From an uncultured Atopobiaceae bacterium (lineage in GTDB: Bacteria; Actinomycetota; Coriobacteriia; Coriobacteriales; Atopobiaceae): a stretch of DNA of 5,762 nucleotides. Location of the stretch: the NCBI GenBank assembly GCA_905233865.1, contig CAJOGH010000088.1:1-5762 (forward strand), written 5' to 3'. Numbering within the stretch: the first letter of the stretch is position 1; each line of letters begins with the position of its first letter. Positions 1-5,035 of this stretch are shown one piece after another. A program made the position numbers and the translations under genes. The notes beneath the pieces are model-generated. The model had not been told where the DNA came from and made no database searches. It worked only from the letters and a program-made list of their open reading frames with translations.

Positions 1-300
1 CTTATCAAGGGGCTGTTCTACTCGGAGGCATCATTCGAGGCAATCGAGAATGCCCTGGGCGTGAGCCCGGATGCGGCGGCCACCCGGGGCGCATGGCCTC
101 TGGCCAAGGATGACGTGGACGAGACAATCGTGCAAATCCAGACGCGCGGCCACGAGGGCCTCGTGTATGCCCAGACGCTGCAGGTGTGGGATGATTGGCT
201 GTTTGACCTCGCGCGCAGGGCCCTGCCTGCCAGCGAGCAGACATACCTTGAGACGCTCGAGGCCTTTGCTCATGACAAGCCCTGGTGGCACGTGTCATAA
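1..300 (+). CDS. 3' end of a gene, possibly glutamate-cysteine ligase (GCS2 type)
   Basis: Frame 1 is open from the first base to TAA at 298-300, so this is the last 99 codons of a gene whose start lies outside the window. Third positions are mostly G or C, as in the neighbouring genes. The visible tail begins LIKGLFYSEASFEAI and later has GLVYAQTLQVWDDWL, then ARRALPASEQTYLETL. The pattern of a (K)GL.Y turn, followed by a G....Y......W...L..LA segment and an acidic helix, resembles the C-terminus of plant/actinobacterial-type glutamate-cysteine ligases (first step of glutathione-type thiol synthesis, ATP-dependent, cytosolic). That match is from memory of the family, and the catalytic N-terminal part is not visible. 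An internal GTG at 61 is not a likely start, because coding character continues upstream of it. If the call is right, a thiol-synthesis gene next to redox/electrophile genes would make sense, but it is separated from them by its own intergenic region. Confidence 0.4.
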   Translation, partial: LIKGLFYSEASFEAIENALGVSPDAAATRGAWPLAKDDVDETIVQIQTRGHEGLVYAQTLQVWDDWLFDLARRALPASEQTYLETLEAFAHDKPWWHVS

Positions 301-426
301 CCCTCAGGCGGCTACAAGCTGCTCCAAGACAAGAGGCGCAATCTCAACGACATCGTTAACCACGTGATGCAGACCAGCGCCATCGAGCGCATTCATAAAA
401 CGTCCTTAAAACAGACCTTGACTTAG
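301..426 (+). other. Coding-like in-frame tail after the stop of the first gene
   Basis: Directly after TAA at 298-300 the same frame stays open to TAG at 424-426. The stretch from about 307 to 393 reads GGYKLLQDKRRNLNDIVNHV and onward as a plausible helical, charged peptide. Most of its codons end in G or C, like real genes here. After about 394 it turns AT-rich and runs into the promoter of the next gene. I see no ribosome binding site or start codon that would express it separately. It may be a remnant of an older gene end, or the true end of the first gene if the TAA is a recent mutation or a sequencing error. I do not recognise the peptide. Confidence 0.25.
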
Positions 427-448
427 ACCTAAGTTTAAGTCGCACAAT
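418..448 (+). promoter_or_regulatory. MerR-type promoter/operator for the aldo/keto reductase operon
   Basis: A -35 box TTGACT (418-423) is separated by exactly 19 bp from a weak -10 box CACAAT (443-448). The spacer is filled by an inverted repeat: outer arms GACTTA (420-425) and TAAGTC (436-441) are perfectly complementary. A second, inner palindrome, ACTTAG-AC-CTAAGT, lies at 421-434. A 19-20-bp spacer with a dyad between -35 and -10 is the hallmark of promoters activated by MerR-family proteins, which untwist the DNA to realign the two boxes. Transcription would begin near 455, about 43 nt before the ATG at 498. The likely activator is the MerR protein at 2022-2480, encoded third in this operon, or its paralogue at 2559-2996; which of them binds is inference. 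Confidence 0.75.
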
Positions 449-497
449 GCGTTACAGACAGCGCCACTGGCGCCCACCAACGCGAAAGGACGCACTG

Positions 498-1438
498 ATG
501 ACCAGCATCAACCTTCCCAAGATCGCCCTCGGAGCCTGGGCCTGGGGCAACGACGGCACGTTTGGCACCGGAATCGACGCCGGCGAGCTCAAGCCCGTCT
601 TTGACGCCGCCATGTCCGCGGGCCTGAACCTGTGGGACACCGCCTACGTCTACGGCATGGGCACGTCCGAGAAGGCCCTTGCCGGCTTCCTCGAGGGCCT
701 GCCCCGCGAGAGTTACATCATCTCCGACAAGCTCACCCCGCAGTGCATGGACTCCTCTGCCACCCACCCCGTTGATGCCATGCTCAAGATGGAGCTTGCC
801 AACATGGGCCTGGACCACTTTGACATCTACTGGATCCACAACACCTCCGAGGCCCCCAAGTGGACCCGCGCGCTCGCGGAGTACTTTGACGGCCGCGACG
901 ACGCGCCCATGATCGGCGTCTCCAACCACAACCTTGCCGAGATCAAGGAGGCCGACGCGATCCTTCGCGAGCACGGCCTGAGGCTTGGCGCGGTGCAGAA
1001 CCACCTGAGCCTCATCAACCGCAGCTCCATCGACTCGGGCATCCTGGACTGGTGCCTTGCCAACGACGTCGTGTTCTTCTCGTACATGGTGCTCGAGCAG
1101 GGCGCACTGACCGGCCGCTACTCCACGGCCAACCCCATGCCCGAGGGCTCGGCGCGCGCGGACGCCTACAACCCCGTCATGGACAAGCTCGAGATGCTCA
1201 ACGCCAAGCTCGCCAAGTCGCCAAGGAGCACGGCGTCGGGACCGCGCAGATCCCCGTGGCCTGGGCCATCGCCAAGGGCACGCTGCCCATAGTGGGCGTG
1301 ACCAAGGAGCACCACGTTGCCGACGCGGCGGCCGCTGCGGCCGTTGAGCTCTCGGACGCCGAGGTTGCCGAGCTCGAGCATCTCGCGGACTCGCTCGACA
1401 TCAACGCGGTCCGCTTCTGGGAAAAGGTCATGGACTAG
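498..1438 (+). pseudogene. Aldo/keto reductase, interrupted by a single-base frameshift
   Basis: NAD(P)H-dependent aldo/keto reductase (TIM-barrel; reduces aldehydes/ketones to alcohols in the cytosol). The start is ATG at 498, preceded by GAAAGGA at 484-490; an in-frame ATG at 447 overlaps the -10 box and cannot be used from this promoter. The catalytic tetrad is visible: Asp47 and Tyr52 in LWDTAYVYG, Lys78 in ISDK, His114 in YWIH. After Lys240 (codon 1215-1217) the frame breaks: as read, translation runs into an unrelated tail and stops at 1290-1292. The proper C-terminus (AKEHGVGTAQIPVAWAIAKG, then a PIVGV cofactor segment, ending RFWEKVMD) continues in the next frame to TAG at 1436-1438. 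Adding one base after 1217 gives AKLAK-V-AKEHGVG and a 313-residue protein of normal family length. First gene of the operon; 22 nt to the next. Either a true inactivating mutation or a base lost in sequencing. Substrate unknown. Confidence 0.85.
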
Positions 1439-1460
1439 CGCGAGCAGAAAGGAAACTGGC

Positions 1461-2012
1461 ATGAAGAACGTTCTCGTGGTCTCGGGCCACCCGCACCTGG
1501 ACGATGACTCGGTAGCCAACAAGGCCCTCGTGGACAAGCTGTCAGAGAAGGACGGCTACACCATCGACCGGCTCGACGCCCTCTACCCCGCCTATGAGAT
1601 CAACGTGCAGGCCGAGCAGAGCAAGCTCGTGGCGGCCGACGTTATCGTCCTGCAGTACCCGGTGTTCTGGTACGGCATGCCCGCCCTCATGCAAAAGTGG
1701 ATGGAGGACGTGTTCCTCCACGGCTTCTCGCACGGCAGCAAGGGCAAGGCGCTCGTGGGCAAGAAGCTCGTCGTGTCAATGACCGTGGGCGCGCCCGAGG
1801 AGGCCTACGGCGAGGGCGCGGCCGTCCACATCGAGGACCTGCTGCTTCCCGCCAAGGGTGCGTGCGCCCTCACCGGAATGGAGTTTGCTGGCTACGAGTA
1901 CACGTGCGGCGTTTCCTACGCCAGCCGCGTGGACGACGCCGCCCGCGACGCCATCGCCAAGGCGGGCCGCGAGCAGGCCGACCGCGTGGCCGAGCTCATC
2001 GAGAAGCTGTAA
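1461..2012 (+). CDS. NAD(P)H dehydrogenase (quinone)-type flavodoxin-fold oxidoreductase
   Basis: A 183-residue cytosolic flavoprotein of the Flavodoxin_2 family (KefF/MdaB/NQO1-like), which typically carries out two-electron reduction of quinones or similar electrophiles with NAD(P)H. The N-terminal beta strand MKNVLVVSGHP is followed by SVAN (residues 17-20), the family's GHP....S..N flavin phosphate-binding loop. QYPVFWYGMPALMQKWMEDV (residues 65-84) is the typical flavin/quinone-site segment, and a TVGAPEEAY loop lies near residues 108-116. The full length fits the family. Start ATG at 1461 has AGAAAGGA (1446-1453) upstream; a longer reading frame open from 1317 overlaps the reductase gene and is not used. 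It lies 22 nt after the aldo/keto reductase and 9 nt before the MerR gene, so it is very likely in one transcript with them. The natural acceptor is not shown by the sequence. Confidence 0.88.
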   Translation: MKNVLVVSGHPHLDDDSVANKALVDKLSEKDGYTIDRLDALYPAYEINVQAEQSKLVAADVIVLQYPVFWYGMPALMQKWMEDVFLHGFSHGSKGKALVGKKLVVSMTVGAPEEAYGEGAAVHIEDLLLPAKGACALTGMEFAGYEYTCGVSYASRVDDAARDAIAKAGREQADRVAELIEKL

Positions 2013-2021
2013 GGGCAGACC

Positions 2022-2480
2022 ATGAAGGACACCTACACCATCGGCGAGGCGGCGGCCGAGCTGGGCATGCCCGCCTCCACCATCCGCTACTACGAGAAGA
2101 ACGGGCTCATCCCCAACCAGCAGCGGACGGAGAGCGGCAGGCGCCTGTTTGACGAGGACGACCTCGAGTGGATGCGCTTCGTCGAGCGGCTCAAGGCCTC
2201 GGGCATGCCCATTCGCGAGATCCGCGAGTACATCAAGCTGTACATGGAGGGCGACGCGACCATCCAGGAGCGGCGGCGCATGGTGTACGAGCGCCGCGAC
2301 GCCATTGACGCGCAGCTCAAGGACCTCATGCTCGCGCGCGACTACATCGACTACAAGTGCTGGTTCTACGATGTGGCGTCCGAGTCCGGCACGTGCGACA
2401 CGCCCAAGAACATGCCGCTCGACGAGCTGCCCGACAACATCAGGCGCATCAAGAAGAAGTGCCGCATCAACCGCTACTAG
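2022..2480 (+). CDS. MerR-family transcriptional regulator (operon 1)
   Basis: A 152-residue MerR-type activator/repressor. The N-terminal winged helix-turn-helix spans about residues 5-70: YTIGEAAAELGMPASTIRYY, the recognition YEKNGLIP turn, a wing with SGRRLFDEDDLEW, then FVERLKASGMPIREIREY. A long charged helix follows (about 80-110), which forms the dimer coiled coil in this family, and then the segment DYKCWFYDVA. The effector-binding tail is short and ends in a basic KKKCRINRY. Cysteines are at 113, 125 and 147. The position that holds the sensing cysteine in the aldehyde-responsive regulator AdhR appears to be Arg56 here. Start ATG at 2022 follows AAGGG (2011-2015), which overlaps the stop of the previous gene, suggesting coupled translation. 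As last gene of the operon behind the MerR-type promoter at 418-448, it is probably autoregulated. Its inducer is unknown; an aldehyde or quinone is a reasonable guess from the neighbours. Confidence 0.9.
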   Translation: MKDTYTIGEAAAELGMPASTIRYYEKNGLIPNQQRTESGRRLFDEDDLEWMRFVERLKASGMPIREIREYIKLYMEGDATIQERRRMVYERRDAIDAQLKDLMLARDYIDYKCWFYDVASESGTCDTPKNMPLDELPDNIRRIKKKCRINRY

Positions 2481-2485
2481 CTCAT

Positions 2486-2503
2486 GCTCTTATCGATAAG
2501 AGC
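2486..2503. repeat. 18-bp perfect palindrome after the first MerR gene
   Basis: GCTCTTATCGATAAGAGC is a perfect palindrome starting 5 nt after the first MerR stop codon. As RNA it can fold with a 7-bp stem around a TCGA loop. It is less GC-rich than its surroundings and has no T-tract behind it, so on its own it is a poor intrinsic terminator. It may stabilise the mRNA end, assist the stronger hairpin just downstream, or be a protein-binding site. Confidence 0.6.
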
Positions 2504-2521
2504 CTCGAGGGCCAGGCAAAC

Positions 2522-2552
2522 GGCGGGGGCAGGACGATGCCCTGTCCCCGCC
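2522..2552. terminator. GC-rich hairpin between convergent MerR genes, likely bidirectional terminator
   Basis: The arms 2522-2533 and 2541-2552 pair over 12 bp (one G-T wobble at 2529/2545) around a 7-nt loop. The hairpin lies in the 78-bp gap between two genes pointing at each other, and begins 6 nt after the - strand MerR stop codon. On the - strand the stem is followed by GTTTG, a minimal T-run; on the + strand no T-run is evident. Position and stem strength support shared termination of both transcripts. Confidence 0.65.
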
Positions 2553-2558
2553 TCGAAC

Positions 2559-2996
2559 CTAGCTGTGGGCGATGTCGTAGAGCTCCTGCGCCTTACGCGG
2601 CAGCTTGTCGGGCATCATGGCCGTGATGCGATCCTCGGAACCGTCCGCGATGGCCGTGTCGTAGTACCAGCACTTGAACTCCAGCATCGCAAGCGTCTTC
2701 TTGAGCTGCTCCATCTCCTGCAGCACGGCCTCGCGACGGCGCTCGAACAGCTCCTTGCGTTGCGGGTAGGTCGCCGGACCCTCCGTGCACCACTGCATGA
2801 AGAGCTTGATGTCCTTGATCTCCAGGCCAGACCCCTTGAGACACTCGATAACGCGCAGCGCCTCAAGCTCCGTCTCGCCAAACTTGCGGATGCCGTTCTT
2901 GCGCTCCATGGTGGGGAACAGGCCCTCTTTGTCGTAGTACCTAAGGGTCGAGATCGGAAGGTCGAACATCTCGGATACCTGGCCGATGGTGTACAT
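2559..2996 (-). CDS. MerR-family transcriptional regulator (divergent to the hydrolase operon)
   Basis: A 145-residue MerR protein. Winged helix-turn-helix at residues 1-65: MYTIGQVSEMFDLPISTLRY, YDKEGLFP, a wing with NGIRKFGETEL, then VIECLKGSGLEIKDIKLF. A coiled-coil-like charged helix spans about 78-103, then LEFKCWYYDTA, matching the KCW(F/Y)YD segment of the other MerR protein in this window, so the two are paralogues. Cysteines are at 52, 70 and 109; Cys52 sits in IECLKGSGL, the spot where AdhR-type aldehyde sensors carry their reactive cysteine (from family knowledge). Start ATG at 2996-2994 is preceded on the - strand by AGGAGA (3009-3004) with 7-nt spacing. It is transcribed away from the hydrolase operon. 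The operator at 3021-3042 lies in the shared intergenic region, so it probably activates the hydrolase operon and may repress itself; a TACAAT (3058-3053, - strand) could be its own -10, but I see no good -35. Confidence 0.9.
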   Translation of the reverse strand: MYTIGQVSEMFDLPISTLRYYDKEGLFPTMERKNGIRKFGETELEALRVIECLKGSGLEIKDIKLFMQWCTEGPATYPQRKELFERRREAVLQEMEQLKKTLAMLEFKCWYYDTAIADGSEDRITAMMPDKLPRKAQELYDIAHS

Positions 2997-3018
2997 GTGA
3001 GCATCTCCTGTAGATAGC

Positions 3019-3049
3019 TTGACCTAAAGTCAGGTCTAGGTTTTACAGT
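3019..3049 (+). promoter_or_regulatory. MerR-type promoter/operator for the hydrolase/flavoprotein operon
   Basis: A -35 box TTGACC (3019-3024), a 19-bp spacer and a -10 box TACAGT (3044-3049). The spacer dyad has outer arms GACCTA (3021-3026) and TAGGTT (3037-3042), complementary at five of six positions, plus an inner GACCT/AGGTC pair (3021-3025, 3032-3036). Box spacing, arm position and leader length (-10 to ATG of 49 versus 50 nt) match the promoter at 418-448, so both are likely MerR-activated. The divergent MerR gene at 2559-2996 is the obvious regulator. Confidence 0.75.
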
Positions 3050-3097
3050 TCCATTGTACCCGAACGGCAACCGCACACCCCTACGAAAGGAACCGAC

Positions 3098-4084
3098 ATG
3101 ATGAACACAGAGAAGCTCGACCTCGTGACCGAGTGGGACAAGGTGTTCCCCCGCGACGAGCGCGTCGACCACTGCAAGGTGACGTTCGTCAACCGCTATG
3201 GCATCACGCTGGCGGCAGACCTCTACAAGCCCAAGGGCGTTCAGGGCACGCTGCCCGCCATTGCCGTGAGCGGCCCCTTTGGCGCCTGCAAGGAGCAGTC
3301 GAGCGGACTGTACGCGCAGGAGATGGCAACGCGCGGCTTCCTGACGATCGCCTTTGACCCGTCGTTCACCGGCGAGAGCGCGGGCGAGCCCCGTCGCATG
3401 GCATCGCCCGACATCAACACCGAGGACTTCTGCGCCGCCGTCGACTACCTGAGCTGCCGCGACGACGTTGACGCCGACCGCATTGGCATCATTGGCATCT
3501 GCGGCTGGGGCGGCATGGCCATCAACGCGGCCGCCCTTGACCCCCGCATCAAGGCGACCGCCGCGATGACGATGTACGACATGACGCGCATCGCGCGCGA
3601 GGGCTACTTTGGCGGCGCCGACAACAAGGAGGCTCGCGACGAGCAGCGTGCCGCCTGGGCGGCCCAGCGCACGGCCGAGTACAAGGCCGGCAGCTACGAG
3701 CGCGCGGGCGGCGTCGTTGATCCCCTGCCCGACGATGCCCCGCAGTTCGTGCGCGACTACCACGCGTACTACAAGACCTCCCGCGGCTACCACGAGCGCT
3801 CGGGCAACTCGACCGACGGCTGGAACGTGACCGGCACCGTGTCCTTTATCAACCAGCCCATCCTCTCAATGGCCGGCGAGATTGACAACCCGGTTCTTCT
3901 GGTCCACGGCGAGAAGGCCCACTCTCGCTACTTCAGCGAGGGCGCGTACGAGCTGCTCAAGGGTGACAACAAGGAGCTCATGATCATCCCGGGCGCCAAC
4001 CACTGCGACCTCTACGACGGCGGCGAGGGCGACTACATCCCCTTCGACAAGCTGCAGTCCTTCTTCGAGCAGAACCTGGCATAA
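3098..4084 (+). CDS. Alpha/beta hydrolase with atypical nucleophile elbow (YcjY/COG1073-like)
   Basis: A 328-residue cytosolic alpha/beta-hydrolase-fold protein without signal peptide. Features in order: an N-terminal strand pair with TFVNRYGITLAADLYKP (residues 29-45); an oxyanion-type loop AVSGPFGACKEQS (56-68); AFDPSFTGES (85-94); the elbow IGICGWGGMAINAAALDPRI (132-151); a cap region rich in Tyr, Arg and Ala (about 165-250); LLVHGEKAHSRYFSEGAYEL (267-286); and PGANHCDLYDG (298-308), where His302 is the likely catalytic His. The usual Ser nucleophile is not seen: relatives with a C-A-S-G-G elbow have Ser where this protein has Trp137, and the nearby Cys135 is the only obvious alternative. 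Start ATG at 3098 follows GAAAGGA (3085-3091); ATG at 3101 is equally possible. First gene of operon 2, 15 nt from the next. The substrate is unknown; esters or related electrophiles are possible. Confidence 0.88.
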   Translation: MMNTEKLDLVTEWDKVFPRDERVDHCKVTFVNRYGITLAADLYKPKGVQGTLPAIAVSGPFGACKEQSSGLYAQEMATRGFLTIAFDPSFTGESAGEPRRMASPDINTEDFCAAVDYLSCRDDVDADRIGIIGICGWGGMAINAAALDPRIKATAAMTMYDMTRIAREGYFGGADNKEARDEQRAAWAAQRTAEYKAGSYERAGGVVDPLPDDAPQFVRDYHAYYKTSRGYHERSGNSTDGWNVTGTVSFINQPILSMAGEIDNPVLLVHGEKAHSRYFSEGAYELLKGDNKELMIIPGANHCDLYDGGEGDYIPFDKLQSFFEQNLA

Positions 4085-4099
4085 GGGCAAGGGTGCAGC

Positions 4100-5035
4100 A
4101 TGAACATCGTCATCCTCAACGGTAGCCCCAGGCCAAGCGGCAACACTGCCGCCATGGTCGCGGCCTATCGCGAAGGCGCGGAGCAGGCAGGTCATCACGT
4201 CACCGTCTTTGACGTGTGTCGCATGCGCATCGCCGGCTGCCTCGCCTGCGAGTACTGCCACACCAAGGAGCAGCGCGTTTGCGTGCAGAAGGACGACATG
4301 CATGAGATCTACCCCGCGCTCGACGCGGCGGACATGCTCGTGCTTGCGTCTCCCGTCTACTACCACGGTCTGTCTGGCCAGCTGAAATGCGCCGTCGACC
4401 GCATCTACGCGCCAGGCTATCCGCGCCGGCTGCGCAAGGCCGCACTTCTGCTCAGCTCGGGGAGTACGGGCGTGTACGATGGAGCTCTCTACACCTACCG
4501 ACAGTCCTTCTTGGGATGGCTGCACCTCGAGGACATGGGCGTCTTCACGGCAGCGGGGGACGAGAACAGGTCCCCCGAGCTGCTCGAACGTCTGCGTGCG
4601 GCGGGGGCGGCGCTCACGGACCCTGATGACCACAACGTGCCTCGCCTCGTCATCCGTGCGGGCGACGTGGCGGTACGGGCTCCCCTCAACCAGACCCAGG
4701 CCGCGCGTGACCTCATGAATCGATTGCCGCTTACGGTGAGCGGCGTCGACTCTGGTGTCGACTACTGCTGCGAGCTCAAGGAGGGTTCCTTCGACGAGGC
4801 CGAGAAGCAGCAGGGCTGGACTGACGGAGACGTGAGCGTGGCAGACGGGTGGTTCGCCCTTCTCCATAGCGGGCAGGACCAGTCGCAGGACTACCGCGTG
4901 ATGGTCGTCGCCCATCTGGACGAGGAGGCAAACGAGGCCATTCGTGCCCTTCCTGAGCAGGTGGCCTTCGAGCTGAGCCTTGAGGAGCCCTACCTTGCTG
5001 GTGTAGTCACAACGCAGGAAGACGCACAGTCATGA
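4100..5035 (+). CDS. Iron-sulfur flavoprotein (flavodoxin-fold) fused to a cyclophilin-like domain
   Basis: A 311-residue two-domain protein. Residues 1 to about 185 are an NAD(P)H-dependent FMN reductase/flavodoxin-like domain: MNIVILNGSPRPSGNT (FMN phosphate loop, GSPR..GNT), and ASPVYYHGLSGQLKCAVDR (83-101), the usual flavin-site segment. Between them lie Cys47, Cys50, Cys53 and Cys61, a CX2CX2CX7C array matching the compact cluster motif of iron-sulfur flavoproteins (Isf family), so a [4Fe-4S] cluster beside FMN is predicted. Residues from about 188 to 300 resemble the cyclophilin-like domain of the next gene: ARDLMNRLPLTVS (202-214) matches GRELLSRLPLTLS there, and GDVSV..., then QVAFEL follow in the same order. 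Likely role: cytosolic electron transfer or reduction of an unidentified substrate. Start ATG at 4100 follows AAGGG (4089-4093). Its stop overlaps the next start (ATGA, 5032-5035), so the two are translationally coupled. The codons are less GC-biased at third positions than in the hydrolase. Confidence 0.82.
   Translation: MNIVILNGSPRPSGNTAAMVAAYREGAEQAGHHVTVFDVCRMRIAGCLACEYCHTKEQRVCVQKDDMHEIYPALDAADMLVLASPVYYHGLSGQLKCAVDRIYAPGYPRRLRKAALLLSSGSTGVYDGALYTYRQSFLGWLHLEDMGVFTAAGDENRSPELLERLRAAGAALTDPDDHNVPRLVIRAGDVAVRAPLNQTQAARDLMNRLPLTVSGVDSGVDYCCELKEGSFDEAEKQQGWTDGDVSVADGWFALLHSGQDQSQDYRVMVVAHLDEEANEAIRALPEQVAFELSLEEPYLAGVVTTQEDAQS

Noticed and set aside
304..396. Small - strand ORF of 30 codons with AAGGA before its ATG
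   Set aside because: The third-position pattern fits the + strand frame much better than this one, and no promoter is evident; probably chance.
447..497. Upstream in-frame ATG (447) as start of the aldo/keto reductase
   Set aside because: It overlaps the -10 box (443-448), has no ribosome site and adds residues not typical of the family; ATG at 498 has GAAAGGA at a good distance.
1209..1226. Programmed -1 frameshifting in the aldo/keto reductase
   Set aside because: No X-XXY-YYZ slippery heptamer is present at the junction and I see no clear downstream stimulatory structure; loss of one base in a repeat explains it better.
2615..4915. Long - strand open frames (2615-3793 and 3866-4915)
   Set aside because: They are opposite strongly supported + strand genes (the first also runs across the second MerR gene in another frame); high third-position GC leaves antisense frames open. 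Their translations are Val/Ala/Gly/Arg-rich with no domain and no ribosome site.
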